The notes under the pieces: generated by a model
Seen by the model: the letters and a program-made list of their open reading frames with translations, nothing else
The model's database searches: none
Told to the model about the DNA's origin: nothing
Origin: Cryptomeria japonica
Lineage: Eukaryota; Streptophyta; Pinopsida; Cupressales; Cupressaceae
Length of the DNA: 64,000 nt
Assembly (NCBI RefSeq): GCF_030272615.1
Contig: NC_081405.1
Coordinates: 471,932,008 to 471,996,007 of the forward strand
Direction of reading: 5' to 3'
Made by a program: the position numbers and the translations under genes
Part shown: piece after piece, positions 1-12,748 of the stretch
How the letters are laid out: each line of letters opens with the position of its first letter
Position numbering within the stretch: the stretch's first letter is position 1

Positions 1-1188
1 TAATTGCATCCTTGAATGTGCATGGTGGTACATGAAATTCTTCATTTAAATGGTAGGAGTTTGGTCAAAGTCATGCTCAAAGGCGAGGGTCTAGGGAAAT
101 GCATGCCATAAGGATGCATAGATAATATTTCGAGGTCCAAAGTCAGGAGCTTGGGAATTTGTGTGTGAAGGGGTGCAATACGGCAGGAGTCTAGGGATCT
201 GCATGTTGAGGGGTGCAAATGCAAGAGGAAGTAGTGATCAAGCTCCTATAATACTTGATGCTGGAGGGAGTGGGGATTAGACTTTGGGTATACTCGATGT
301 AGAGGGGAGCAATGGTTGAGCTTCTAAGATACTTGATGCAGAAGGGAGTGAGGATTGGGCTTTGAAGATACTTGATGTTGAAGCGAGTGGGGATTGGGAA
401 TGTGACTTACATGGTACTAAGATAATTGAGGAGAGGTAAATCCAAGCTCTACATACTTGAGAGTAACCAAGGAGTAGAGGTCAGAGCTTAGGATTCTATG
501 ATATTAGATAATATTTTGGTATGGTGGGAGGGAAATATCTAGGAGCTTGTGATATAGTGGAGATCAACACTCATGGATATTTGATATGGCGAGGATTAGG
601 GATTAGGAATACAATTTCCTTTAGACTTGAGTGCAAAGAGGGAAATGGGACTTTAAAAGAATATGGGATAGAAGGGAGTAGGTTTGTGGGGGCAAGGAAT
701 GTTGATAATGAAAGGTTCAAGGATTTGAAACACGGGAACCATGGAACTTGGGACTTAGGTAAGAGAAGTCCCAAAATCCTGTATAAGGCAAAGGATTGGG
801 AAGCGGATGATGAAGGAAAGGTAGTATGAAATGGTCCAAAATCTTGCCCAAGGCTAGAATGTGAATGAGACACTCTCATACTTAAGAATTTGGGATGTTA
901 CATGACACTCTAGAGCCTTTATTGCCACATAAAACCATATGCCTTTATATGTGGATATGGTGATTTTGTTTGGGCTGGGTAAGTTCCTGGCAAGTCTTTA
1001 AAATGAACATAAATATATGCATATTTGCAGTCTAGAAACAAGAATTAAGGTCAGAATACCACATATCATGCATATGCTAAACAAAATTTCCATAAATAGT
1101 TTTAAATACAATATACTGATTCAAAATCAATTTGTTAAACTCAAATGCCATGATAGATATTCTTTGTTCGATATAAATATTAATTCAA
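1..1188. other. intron-like sequence with G-rich low-complexity start
   Basis: No gene could be supported here. Bases 1-450 are rich in GGAGT/GGGGTG words and contain a short minisatellite. The open frames in the G-rich part (a + frame at 521-829 and its antisense) have no recognisable domain and look like products of base composition. The rest is AT-rich and featureless up to the solo LTR that starts at 1189. Confidence 0.5.
253..408. repeat. 39-bp minisatellite, four diverged units
   Basis: Units begin at 253, 292, 331 and 370, exactly 39 bp apart. Each opens with ACTTGATG or ACTCGATG followed by a GGAGTG-rich stretch. Upstream, two looser related units sharing GAGGGGTGCAA lie near 165 and 207, so the array may once have been longer. 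Confidence 0.75.
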
Positions 1189-3043
1189 TGTAATGTCCCC
1201 TTTTGGGATTTACCTTAATTTGGTTCTGAGACAACAATTCTAACTCAATGTGAGAAATGTAAAATATAATTTCATCAATTCTGAAGACATTTTATTATAA
1301 TATTTAATTTATAATACTAAGAGGAGTTTGAAATATAGAACTTATCTTGCTAGCTCCCTCTGATCTGTATATTTGGAATATATGCCTCAACGTTATAAAT
1401 TGCTGCTGCTCAACTGTGCCTTCAGATTAGAGTAAATAAAATAGATCCTTCATACCTTATGCTGTAGTTCTCCCTTTTAACTGGTCCTTCAGTGCTATGT
1501 AGTGACTATGGGTCTGCCACACGGTTTGTAGTGTCCCTTCTAAGATCTCCTCTGATTTGCAGTTAATTGAGTCTTTTATGCTTCTGGTTCTTATGGTCTT
1601 GATTGGAAATATATGATGGAAATATTGCTAAGTAAAACTTATATCAAGAATACTCCAATAAGTGCCTAATTAGTGAGCCTGAAGTGTTCTTTCAGATTGT
1701 AATATCTAATTCCCTATGTAGTAATTTCTGATACCAATTTCTATGTATTGTTCTCAGAGAAGTTAGATCTAGATCCTATTGTAAATTCCAATCCCACAGA
1801 AGTTCTGTGATTACAGATTAGGAGAATGTATTTGCAAGATGTGCTATGGAGTCTCATGATTCACCTGGCGTATAACCGGCATAAGAATATACGGTCTGAT
1901 CCTTATTGATTGCTGCCTCTTGTAATGAATCTAAATTCTCTGTAATTTACAAAGTATAGTTTTAGATCTTGAGCAAATAAGATTGCTGTCCCTGCTTTAG
2001 CTTAATGATGATGCGAATTGCTTGGTCTTGAGTATGATCTAACTTGGAGTTTCTGTTGCCTTTCCTGATATAATCTTGTAATCATGCACCTTTAACCTTG
2101 CAATGGAATGGGCTATCACCCTTCCTGTACTAGGTTGACAATAGGCTCGAATGGGCACTGCAGATAGATAGGTGTGTAAAAACTAATTTTTTCCCACCCG
2201 TTAGTGAATGATTGTAAATGCCTTCTTATATCATATTATTGGAATGGTAAGTCACGATGCCAAAAGACATGTCTTAATAGCATCTCCTTTCCTTTATGCT
2301 AATCACACCATTTCAATGCTAATTCGCTGTATTGTGATCCTTTATGTTAACCGCTTCCTTTCATTATGTTATCGATTAGCCTTCTTACTAATCGTTGTCT
2401 TCTTAAACAGATCGCTAACCATAATATCGATATTATTATGTCCTTTCTAGTTATCGGTTAGATAATATAGTTAAATGATGTGGAGTTGTAAACATCTGAT
2501 GGTAATCGACACAGTAAGTGCCTCGCGGCCATCAGAAGAGGTTGTCAGTGTCGATCTTACAATATTCCCCTAATTCTGCATAAACAATCACTCTTTCCTT
2601 AAATCGATAGTCTCTATGACTAATCAATGATATTCAACACTAATCTTAATCACTCCTAGTAATGTCTGAATCACTATTAATGTCTTTCGTATCAATATCG
2701 CTGCTCATGACAATAATATCATTCCTTACTTGCTGACCACATGGGAATCGGTCACTGTCTATCAATTATATTAAAAATATTATTATAACTGGTCAAGGGT
2801 GACATTCCTTAGCAATACTGAGTTCGGTCATTCTCTTCAACATAGATATGGAAGATGGTTCTGTTAATTCTTATGATTGTCGATACATATGTGGACTGAG
2901 CTATTTACCGTTTCTGTTTGAAACTCTTTCCTGGTCTATTGTAATGGTTTATTCATGTCTTCTATCATCTATAAAGATAATACAAGGAGCTTTCTTTTAA
3001 TTGTTTGGCGCTAGAGATTTAGCATTGGGATGGGCACATCACA
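1189..3043 (+). mobile_element. solo LTR, TGTAATGTCC family, copy A
   Basis: It starts TGTAATGTCCCC and ends ATCACA, and is flanked by the same five bases TTCAA at 1184-1188 and 3044-3048. TG...CA ends with a 5-bp duplication and no coding capacity indicate a solo LTR about 1.86 kb long. A stretch near 2205-2300 matches the reverse complement of about 6950-7060 in copy B, and the ends match copy C at 52035-53800, which confirms a repeated family. Confidence 0.85.
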
Positions 3044-3048
3044 TTCAA

Positions 3049-3590
3049 TCACTAATCAGCGTCATATAATGCACTGCATATTGAATACTTAAGCAATATT
3101 AATGTAGGACTAATTAGAGTAATATTAATTATTGAAGCAAAAATGTCTCTCAACTTGGGACTCTAGAGGGGTTTCTTTCTTGGTAGTATGATGGTAAATT
3201 TGACACTCCAACTTATAGAGAAAGTCTTAATGACTATTTCTTTAGTATTACCCTGGATGTGCAATGATAGCAAACTTTCACAATTACAAACATATCACTA
3301 GTCTTGTCTATCTTTCCAAGAAACATATGTGCTAATTCCATATAGCCCTTTGTTTATAAGTGAGAATGTTGAGAATATTCTGCTCACAAGGTTTAACAGA
3401 GATTAATTTCTGCCAGGCCCAATATTATAAGAAATGAATCTAGGTACAAGTCTGAACAAATTTGAAGAAACCCTTCGATATTTAACACTATGGCAAATAA
3501 AAAACATGGGAATATTTTTCCTTGCAACGAAGTTTTTTTATTCAAATGATCATAGCATACACCTTTAACCTGCATTCATTTTTTTAATAT
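3049..3590. other. no gene seen
   Basis: AT-rich sequence between a solo LTR and an old retroelement fragment. I see no coding, RNA or repeat signal. Confidence 0.4.
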
Positions 3591-3894
3591 TTCTTTTTGT
3601 TTAGTGCCTTCTACACCATTGATTATTGCACAGTAAACAATATGATAAGCAGAAACAAATAATAATTTACAACAACAATTCCATTAAGATTTGTTGATTC
3701 ATTTCATTCTTGAGATATTACAATATTATTCAAGAACTCTACATATGTAGCCCCCAATCAGGTTTCCAAGAGAAATATGTAAAAGATGGCCGAGGGTTGT
3801 TGAGGACTACCAACCGTTAGCAATTGTCAACCATTTTATCATTGGGAACTAAGTTTTGCTGATTGATAAACTAATTACTTTAATGCTGGCTACA
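3590..3894 (-). repeat. degraded LTR, older copy of the 7690-40476 family
   Basis: This aligns loosely with the LTR at 7690-8003. It keeps a GGCCGAGG segment (near 3788) with a following CAACCG segment and an end in CTACA, then a C-rich run and a GTCTTCTAG stretch that match the PPT and PPT-side hairpin region of the intact copy. The left boundary is only approximate. Confidence 0.45.
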
Positions 3895-4104
3895 TCGACT
3901 TCCCCAAAATAAATTTGTCTTCTAGATTACTGACAAACAAAATTGGGAGTCAAACAACAAAATTAAAATTTATTGAATCTAATGAGGAGGTGGGTGAGAG
4001 GATGTCCTTGGAGTTGGATAGATTGATGATGGAGTGGACATCTGAGAACTGTTATGCTGCAACCTATAAACCCCCTCTGAATGAAGCTAGAGGTGATTAG
4101 CCAC

Positions 4105-4323
4105 TTATAGTTCCCATTCCTGAGCAAACTTCACCATTTGTACAACCTCAGCTAGCTGGCATTTTGTCTCCTCAATCTCCTTATCTTTGTTGGCTAGTTG
4201 GCAATCTTTCTCAGTTAATTCTCCATCCTTTGTTGCCACTGTAGCCTGTTCAATTTCTATAAGTTGTGCTTGCTGAACCAATTGCTCTTTGAAACTTTTG
4301 AGTGAGCTCATCAGCTTCAGCAT
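4105..4323 (-). pseudogene. coiled-coil fragment of retroelement accessory ORF (old copy)
   Basis: About 72 residues rich in E, K, Q and A with heptad-like spacing (for example EKDCQLANKDKEIEETK). It corresponds in position and character to the coiled-coil segment at 8166-8654, which also ends in a V.xA.xMV...A stretch just before the PPT. It is the C-terminal end of a TE accessory ORF, not a host gene. The reading frame upstream is broken, and fragments at 4384-4581 (matching KGWP...M around 8600 in the intact copy) lie in other frames. Confidence 0.55.
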
Positions 4324-4383
4324 GCACCTTCTGCGACATGCATATGGACTAATCTACTTGGTCCTTAAACTGGTGATTGGAAA

Positions 4384-5640
4384 TCAATTGGCATTGCAAT
4401 TGATAGAATACCTCTTAGAATGTGATCTCCTTACAGAAAAGAGTGTAAGCATCTTGCCACCCCTTCCCCCAAAGGTAGGCCTGGCAAGTTGCCATGCTGT
4501 TGTCATCTTGGGAAGCTTGATCTCCGGCCATCCTTTGGAAATGAATATGCTATTGAACTCCTTCTCGCACTCTTCCTGCATGAATTTCAGAATACGGTGG
4601 GCCTCTTGCTAGACTAGAGGGGAATACACATGATCCCAACTACCTAGAAATATCTTGCTAGCTCTTGCTGATGAGGGCTACTAGCTCAAAGTCTTGAACA
4701 TAACATCGAATGGAGCCTAGGGGGATCCTCCTTATTAGGTTTAGAGATTGGAATTGTAAGTCCTTCCTAGCGACTAGAATTATCATCATATGTAGGTGAA
4801 TCAACAAGAACATCGATAGGCAGTTCTTGAGTAGCTGAAGGCAATTGCTGTGCAGGGAAGGACCACCTTCTTGTATTGGCTCAACAATAGGCATCGTTGC
4901 CTACGTGGATCATGGCTGAACACTCTCATCAGTGGACTGAAGCATCATAGGATGGTCTATAATAATATACTAAGGTGGGTGGAGTGGGGGATAGTCCTGT
5001 ATCTCATTTGGAGTCCCTAGAAACTTCAACCAACTATCAATCTATTCGAAGGTGTCAAGCAAGTCAGCTGGAACTGATGAAGTAGGAATGCCACTGCCTA
5101 TGGGAATGGCCTCATCTCGTGCAACTAGGGACTAGGTCTCGGCAGTTGTATGCACAACTTTTGTTGGAAGGAGTATCCATGGGTTTAGTGCTTGATGTAG
5201 ATTACAAATCTATTAGCTCATAGTCATCTTTATTACTTTTTTCGGCTTCTCTTGGCATATTCTTATGGTTTCGTTTCTTTCGTGTAGGCTTGGTGTCTTC
5301 TTCTGCTGAGCTTGAATGTCTAATACCATCCACCTGAAATTTGTAACCCAAGAATAGTTGTAATCAGAAGCTGGCTGAAACTTGTCCAACTTATTTGTAG
5401 GAACTTGGTTGAAAATACCGTCCAAGAATAACGCAATAGCATGTTGCGTCATGTAGAAGGCCTTATTTTTAAGAGATAAGAATTCCCTTATGCATTTTGA
5501 TAAAAGTAATGCCCAATTGTAAAATTTTCTTAGGATAAGGCCGATCATATAATTGACCATCCAAATGGCAATATCTGATGCATGGCTAGCACTTGTCAAC
5601 CTGCATTTGAGAAAATCCAAGAGGCATTTCCATTATGTGT
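4384..5640 (-). pseudogene. decayed accessory ORF of retroelement (old copy)
   Basis: The best part is 5213-5620 (about 135 residues). Its opening (MDFLKCRL..AS..SDI..WM) and the stretch FYNWALLLSKCIREFLSL..K.FYMTQHAIALFLD match the segment at 13855-14196 of the large element residue for residue over most of its length. Fragments at 4658-4894 and 4384-4581 (EEC..EF...F.SKGWPE) are further pieces of the same ORF in the same order as in the large element. Function is unknown. The central part resembles in layout the helical domain that plant databases call a putative plant transposon protein domain; a profile search would settle that. Confidence 0.55.
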
Positions 5641-6000
5641 TTGACAACATTTGCTCGCTTAGTCCTTTGTTTCTTGCATTCTAAATAGTGTCTTTCTCTT
5701 TTGGGTTAAATTAGTTCTATAGATCTTTTGAAGGGAATCTTCCTTCTATTTGGCTGTTATTTTTCTTGTAGGTTTGGAAGCAATGGTTCCTGAGGATGGT
5801 AAGCCAAATACCATTTTAAAATCAACTAGCTGAAAGGAGGTGTTGATCGAACATCCCATATATTCAATCACTAATTTATGTGTGTTGATTGTAATTGGCC
5901 ACCATCAATTTTAAATAGGGTCGAAATTCCCAATAATTAACTAATATAAGTTATCTACCTAGGCATGATGCAGGCAAGTTTTAATGGATGACCATTGGCA
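5641..6000. other. no gene seen
   Basis: Probably the remainder of the old retroelement fragment. Nothing recognisable was found. Confidence 0.3.
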
Positions 6001-7632
6001 TTGCTCAACCACCATGTGCGACATTCGTTACTTGTGAGGCTTTCCCAGGATATGGAATCGATTGTATTCTCTTTGTCCTCTTTCCCATTTATCCTTGATG
6101 ACAGCTGACTTGCAAGCATCCAAGCTCATATTGTCATGAAGGTGACCATGCTAATTAACCATCTTATAGGTGTATGAATTTGATCTTCTATCAAAAGAGG
6201 ATTTCAAGAATATGCAACATACCAAGGTACAAGAAGCCAGGCAGTTGTTCGCTATGACAATCATCATGGCATCCCAGCATACAATCAGAAGTTAGTCATC
6301 CAAGTCTTCATGAGCACCGATCTAATAGTAATCAATAACTGATTAAGTGGAGAACAGTAATGTTATCAAAAGTCATTATGATAGTTAGCAGCATTATTAA
6401 TCGGAAACATAAGAATGAACGATATTCACAGTGATTATCCATATCAATGGAATTGTAAAGAGTTCGATGATTGTAGGTGGCGGATGATGTTAGATTTCAA
6501 TTATGATCTCTATCAAGGAATGAAGATCGAATACAATTACCAGGATATCGACTAACGTATGGACAAATATCAGTAAAAGATGTCAACTTATTAAAGGTAT
6601 GAAGGATCGAACATGGTCCTAAGGATATCTGCTAAACAAATGCCAATGGAAGTCAGCAACTAATATAATGACTAAATGATATCAACGGTGATTGGATGGA
6701 TATCCATCCTGAGGCTAACACAGTTAATTAAAGATTGTTAATTATTGATTACAATATATATATCCACTAATCAACATCTTCATAAAGAGGCACAACATCA
6801 AACAGTTGTTATGAAGATAATTAATAGTAGCAATCTACAAAGAGACTAATTGGTAGTCATAACATAACTGATTACATATGAAAGGATGTGATTAGCATAA
6901 GATCAGATCCATTAATAATGCAAGTCTAATCAATAACAATCATAGTCATGAAATGGTGCGTTCAGGAGGTGATTATGGATAGGCAAGAGTTGTCTTTTGC
7001 AACGTGACTTATCATTCCCATTACAAGATATAAGAAGGCATTCAAAATCATTCAACCAGGCATCGATTTGAGTTTATATATTTGATTTCTTAATCCACTT
7101 TGGATAGCTCGTAAAGAGAAGAGGCTGAAGGCCCATGATCAGGTGCATAGCTGAATTGTCTCCAATCAGAAACAGCTTCTCTCCGTTGAAAGCATTTAAA
7201 TATCTATCAGGAACAGCAATAGATCATTATTTAGTGATACCAAAATATTAACTTCTTACAACATTGACTAATCAGACATAGCAGCATAATAAGGAGCAGG
7301 AAGACATCATTTGCATGCAACCAAAGGCCAATTCAGAGACAGCATATAGATATTATCGAGTTGCAGACTTGTGACAGCAACCTCTTGCTCAAGAAATTCT
7401 ATATTTGCATGTGTATCTCGTTATCCATCAGACAAAGCATTGTATCAGGAACTAATACTTATTTCTTAATCCATTTGTTATCAGATCTATCACATTGCAG
7501 ACAATAAAAGTAATAAATCAGAAATTGCATTTGATTTATATCAATTGATTCCATTGCAATTTATGTACAAAGTAAGAAGATTGAATTAAGTAATTGTCTC
7601 CTAAGGGTTAGAATCCAAAAAGGGACATTACA
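6000..7632 (-). mobile_element. solo LTR, TGTAATGTCC family, copy B (inverted)
   Basis: On the - strand it starts TGTAATGTCCC at 7632 and matches copy A (1189-3043). The clearest match is around 6950-7060 against 2205-2300, including CCTTCTTATATC and AAGTCACG. The 3' end on the - strand, near 6000, could not be fixed, and no target duplication was found for the 7633-7637 flank TATCG. Confidence 0.6.
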
Positions 7633-7689
7633 TATCGTCAAGTTTGTGAGGAGATCACCTTTGATTTTCCATACTGAACAAATGAAGTT

Positions 7690-8003
7690 TGTTTACTCCC
7701 TACCGTGAGTTAATTAAGTTTCCAGAATGAACAAGAAATAAGCACAAAACATATGATAACAGTTCAGTTATCTACAGAGCATGGAAGTAACAATCAGATG
7801 GTAGAAAGATGTTCTTTTATTGCATCCCAAAATGTTCAGTACATCAACATTATTGCCGGGGTTCCCTTACATGGCAATATATACTATCTGGCAGTTGGCC
7901 GAGGTACCAATCGCCAATCGTCGTAACTGACACGAGAACCAACACGGCTGACTCCAAAACATAACAATAACTCAAAAGTTTTATTCCTAATTACGGCCTA
8001 ACA
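7690..8003 (-). repeat. 3' LTR of the large retrotransposon
   Basis: 314 bp. On the element strand it runs TGTTAGGCC...GTAAACA, and on the + strand it starts TGTTTACTCCC. It matches 38435-38652 plus 40375-40476 with few differences. The left flank is target duplication AAGTT. Confidence 0.9.
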
Positions 8004-8040
8004 TCAGCCCCCCCAAAAAAGAAGTCGTCTTCCAGACGAC
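8004..8040 (-). promoter_or_regulatory. polypurine tract and PPT-side hairpin
   Basis: The + strand carries CCCCCCCAAAAAA at about 8008-8020, which is a purine run on the element strand immediately before the 3' LTR, as expected for plus-strand priming. Next to it, 8024-8040 is a perfect hairpin GTCGTCT-TCC-AGACGAC. The sibling element has the same arrangement at 24177-24215 with one arm slightly changed. Confidence 0.75.
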
Positions 8041-8165
8041 AAACAAATGGAAGCTGATGGAAGCAATTGAAACTAATGTGAAGGATGAGAGGGCGTCCCT
8101 GGAAGTACAGATGACTGAGATGTGCCCGCTCGCTGGAGTCGCTGTGTGGCTGCCAGTTCCCGCTC

Positions 8166-8808
8166 TCATGCCAAATTAACCATACGAGCAGCCTCAACAA
8201 TTTTGTTGTGGGCTCTCTGAAGCTCCTGTCCTTGCTCCTGCAACTGCTGCTCCTTCTCGGCCAGTCTAGCCTTCAAGCCTGCCACCTTAGCTATCAGCTC
8301 ATCCTTCGCCTTGCCACTTACTTCCAACTCCTGCACGTTCTTGGCGACTGTCTCCTCCAATGCGGTAATCCGAGAGTGCTCCTGAGCCAATTGTGACTGA
8401 CCCTTCTGAATGTGGTGGGCAATGTTTTCCTGACACCCTCTGCTTCCTGCACTACTTGATCCCGCTGGGCCTTCATGGCTTCCATCCTTACCACTGCCGT
8501 CCTTCGATACTTCAAGACTAGGTCTCGGAAGGCCGTCTCCATTCCACGCATGGAACCATAAATCCCAGTCTCTTCTATCACAATCATGTTCCTCATCCAG
8601 GCATCCGTCATCTCCGAGGTCTCTGACTTCGGCCATCCTTTGGCCGTGAAGCATCGAAAGAATTCCCCCTCATAGTCCTCCTTGACAAAGGACAAAAGGC
8701 GACAAAAGGCGCTCGACCACTTGAGGTATCCTCGGATCCTATCCAACTTCCACACCCTTCACAACATGGCCGACATCATTGAGGAACTTCACCATTCCCT
8801 CCAACTGG
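8166..8808 (-). pseudogene. coiled-coil C-terminal part of accessory ORF4
   Basis: Two overlapping frames (8166-8654 and 8318-8755) show a shift within the ORF. The last about 90 residues are a strong coiled coil (AGLKARLAEKEQQLQEQGQ) ending just before the PPT. The upstream part (EDYEGEFF..F.AKGWP....MTDAW) matches the old copy at 4384-4581. An open frame reads from here across the target-duplication junction at 8809-8813 into 13192 and beyond, so this is the far half of the ORF split by the 4.4-kb LTR insertion. No known enzyme motif is visible. A structural or nucleic-acid packaging role is only a guess. Confidence 0.55.
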
Positions 8809-9674
8809 AACGCTGTTGACGTGTATTTTATACACAATCATACACAGAATAAAATACCAATAGGCATCTTATCCTCTCTTGAGAAAATAGTCTCTAACTG
8901 CTGAAGATTCGCGTAAAGGATCAGTTAGGTAGACTCCAAGGTTCTTTTAGTGGGGTCTCCACGTGTGGATAAGCTCGCTGTGGTATGATGTGATTTGCTG
9001 GAATCACAAGGGGACTTACATGTGATGATTGAACTTCCGATCTGCTTAGCTGGACACAGGCTCTGACTAACTTGGATTAAAAAAAAATGGAAAAAGGATT
9101 GGGGGGGTGAAGAGAGGATCTAATCCTAACACTAAGAATGTAGGAGCAATGACTTGACTTTTGATGAAACTCTAACTAGATCTTGTTTTGACATCAATGG
9201 AACATCTACACAAGGCTAGTGCAATCTTCTAAGGGGAGCTTTATGATGTTCAAATTATCACCGCAGGCATAGATACCATCCAAGTTGATGCATATCAATG
9301 AAGAGGCAACAAATTGAAATTGAGCTTAAGCTGAACAATTCCAGTTGACTACACAAGGCAAGTTTGCAATCAACAAACTGCTAGTAGTATGGATGTACGA
9401 ATTCCACCATTAATCAATCGCATTTCCTCCATTCATCTAATCATCTACCATCTAGGATTGAAGACTCAACAAGAAACCATGCAAATTGCAAGAAAACGAC
9501 ATATTTCACCATTACTTCAATGAAAATGGAATTTGTTTACAATCAATGGCAACAATTTCTTGCCTTGTCCTCCTATTCTATTCTCTAACTACTAACTACT
9601 TTCAACTATTTCTAACTATCTCTCTCTAATTCTCTCTAATTCTAATTCTCTTTTACAAATGAAATGTCTGGGCT

Positions 9675-9681
9675 TATATAG
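9675..9681 (+). promoter_or_regulatory. candidate LTR TATA box
   Basis: TATATAG within GGCTTATATAGTGCCC, in the first quarter of the 4.4-kb LTR. Position and context resemble a plant LTR promoter. No transcript evidence is available. Confidence 0.4.
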
Positions 9682-11065
9682 TGCCCACAATACAATTTGA
9701 TGGCTTAGATCAATTCAAGATCAATGGCCAAGATTTTACAATGAAAACCCTAATTAGGGTTTGTTACAACCATTACATAACATTTAATGCTTGACCAATG
9801 ATAAAATTGTATTGTTTGGACACATGTCCTCTTTGGAAAAAATCGACCAATGGATAGCCGGGGTAGGTACATCGGAGTTTGTGCCACCTTCCATGAGTTA
9901 AGTACATTGAATCTGGACATGCTGAGATGGACCTCACTGATTGGAGGAGTGATGACTGGGATGCCACCTCATCTGACACTTGTAGCTTGCTAGATATTCA
10001 ATTTGATGTCGTTGAGAGGCTATCTTTAATTAACTCTTGTTCCAACTCCTTTTGTCCTTGATGTGTAAGATGATGATGAACCTCGCCTTGGAACGTTGGA
10101 TTGAAAGAGGTCGCCCATGTCTTGGCTTGATCGTCCTGGCGAAGACCGTCCTGGCGAAGACCGTCCTTGATCCGGCTTGATTTTCCTTGAAGAGACCTCC
10201 ATTTGATGCCTACACAACATTTCAAAATTAGTAACATGATTTTGCAATATAAATTAGAGAGCAAATTTTTAGGAAACTTAATGATAAGTCCTTTATTAAT
10301 CATTTCCTAAAAATGACTGAGCCAAGGCAAAACAAAATTCCAAAATTCAAAATTAAGGAAATGACGATCAACGTTCAAAATCAAAACAATAAATCCATAT
10401 CGTCATACCTCTTTGAGAGCTTAACTCTAAAATGCAAAATAAAGGAATTCGCCTAGGCAAAATTTGAAATTCGATAGTCTTGATGTGATCTTCAAAAGAA
10501 CGTTCCTCTTATCAACTTCGCCACCCTTCAAATCTTAGACGTGATTTCCTCTTCAAGTTAGCAATTTCGCCATCTTTGATATGTCTTTGACGTCCTAGGC
10601 AACTTCGCTCAAATGGAAACTTCAAGTTCGCACCACCTTGCTTTGAAATAAAATTCGCTCCTTCAAACACACTCGCACTTCTCCCTTTGATCGCATTTGA
10701 ATGATAAAATGGTGATGTGAAAATGAAGATCTTTCACCCTCCCTTTATAGCGCTCACCTCATACTTGCCTTAAGGCCGACTTTGTGAAAATAAAGCAAAT
10801 TAAACGATTTTTTAATTAAATAATAAAGGCCGACCTCCCTATCTAAGCGCTCCTCTTGATTTTTATTAATTAATAAATAATTAATTAAATGCCTTTATCA
10901 TTTAAATTGACAAATTCGATTTTTACAAGGCAAAATAATTAATTAACATTAAGCGCAATATTTAAATGCTATTTTTAATAAAATATCGATTTTGTTAGCA
11001 TTTAAATAAATTAAAAAAATGTGTTTTAAGCGCCAAAATAAAAAAGTGAGAAGATACGTACCTCA

Positions 11066-12748
11066 TCGCCCTGGTCCCTGACTGGGGGACAGGAGCGATC
11101 CATCAACTTTGTCATGACTCTTGCAATTTTTACGTCCAAGGTCCTCATCTTCACGTTGGAATTGCCATTTTCGCTAGGTCCTTTGAGCTTAATTGACTTG
11201 TTCTTGCAAATGAATATCCTTTAGATATGATATCGCCCTGGTCCCTTGGAGAGGGACAGGAGCGATCTCCATTGTTTCTCCTTGATCTTGCATCTTTGAA
11301 CTTCAATCTTCATTGTGGGGACAAACAACGTTATTCCTTCATTCCTTTCTCATTTCACTTGAATTTTACAAGGCGCTTTGATGTTTAGAAGATCATCGCC
11401 CTGGTCCCTTGGAGAGGGACAGGAGCGAATTTCAAGATTTTGAGCTTGTCTTTGCCTTTTTCAACTTGCCATTGTCTTCATTGGGTAAAACGTGGTCCCT
11501 TGATCCTCCTCAATCACTTGATGCGTGATAAACTTTCAAAATTTAGAGCCTTTATACAAATTTCGCTCTGGTCCCTTCCTGAGGGACAGGAGCGAACTGG
11601 GAGTCTTAGTGCAAATCTTTCAATGTGACGACCTTTGTAACTTGTTGCTTGATGGAAATGCCTTGAGACGTCCTTGCCACCTTGTTCTTCGCCTTGGAGT
11701 GGTTTTGAACTTGAAGAAAAGGCAACATACTTATTGTATCGCCCTGGTCCCTTGGAGAGGGACAGGAGCGAACTTAAGCATTTTGGTCCTTTGTTGACGT
11801 TTGATAATCTTCAATTTGTCTTCAACGGGTTCGATTGACCTCCTTTCTTGCCCTCGAACATAAAATTTGCTTGGTCTTTGTTCAGGACGTACCTTATGAA
11901 GAACTTCAGTCTGGTCCTTCAGTGAGGGACAGGAGCGAAATTGACCCTCTAGGCAAGGACTTCATCATTTCATTGTTTTTGATCAAGTCTGGATGTTCTA
12001 TCATGCTCATTTCGTCCTTCACCATGCCTTTGATGTCTCGATTCGTCCAAACAAGGTCAGGAATGGCTCAACTAAGCATTTTCGCTCTGGACCCTTGGTG
12101 AGGGACACGAGCGATTCGCCTTGGTCCCTTGGAGAGGGACAGGAGCGCTTTTCGCTCTGGACCCTTGGAGAAGGACACGAGCGAAATTTGACTTTTCGCA
12201 CTCTCGATCAGGACATTTCCCTTTATGTTTCTTCTTTCTTATACTTTAAGTTATATTCCATATATACTTTCAGGATGTTTGAGAGTGGTTTCAGACCTCC
12301 AGGAGTTATATTGCAAAATCTAGTTTTTGGAGGTTTTTCAGTTTCCAGACTTAGTCAAATTTCAGGATCAGGACATTCCAGACTTAGCCAAATTTCAGGA
12401 TCAGGACTTCACTCAAGCCGGACCTGCTACCCTGTTGATCTCCCCGACAGCGCTTCAAGTTATATTCATTTGATAAAATGCACCTCTTTAGACCTTTTCA
12501 CATCGTCAAGACGTTAAAATCTTGCAAGGACAAAGCAATATTGGATTTGTAGCTCCGGTCCTTCACTGAGGGACAGGAGCGATTTTGCTCCTGGAGGCAT
12601 TTCTGTGCTCATGAAAATCTTCAATTTATATTCAATGGAAAGATCTCGCCTTTCTCCATCACTTCCAATTCGTAATTCATCTTGACCCTGCAGGAATAGT
12701 AAGATATTTGAAAACGAGCTCCCGTCCTTCACTGAGGGACAGGAGCGA
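11066..12748. repeat. array of 11 palindromic 33-bp motifs
   Basis: The motif is close to TCGCCCTGGTCCCTT followed by GGAGAGGGACAGGAGCGA. The two arms are imperfect inverted repeats (TCGCYCTGGTCCCT against the complement of AGGGACAGGAGCGA). Copies start at 11066, 11233, 11396, 11563, 11739, 11906, 12082, 12116, 12152, 12550 and 12716. Most intervals are 163-176 bp. The three near 12100 are almost head to tail (34 and 36 bp). Sequence between copies is more diverged but shows the same T-rich pattern (for example CTTGATCTTGCATCTTT), so the array is probably a decayed tandem repeat of about 167 bp whose hairpin core has been better kept. Confidence 0.85.
12345..12410. repeat. 33-bp tandem duplication
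   Basis: Two near-identical copies beginning CCAGACTTAG at 12345 and 12378, inside the 4.4-kb LTR between two of the hairpin motifs. Confidence 0.7.

Noticed and set aside
521..829. 102-residue open frame on + with an equally long antisense frame
   Set aside because: No domain, no splice or start context, and both strands are open, which is typical of biased composition.
1189..7632. A single 6.4-kb element with long terminal inverted repeats formed by copies A and B
   Set aside because: Copy A has its own 5-bp duplication and complete ends, and the sequence between includes an unrelated old gypsy fragment, so these are two separate insertions.
11066..12748. CRISPR-like array of spaced palindromic repeats
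   Set aside because: Spacing is about 167 bp with related spacers, inside a plant LTR with a target duplication; it is a decayed tandem repeat.
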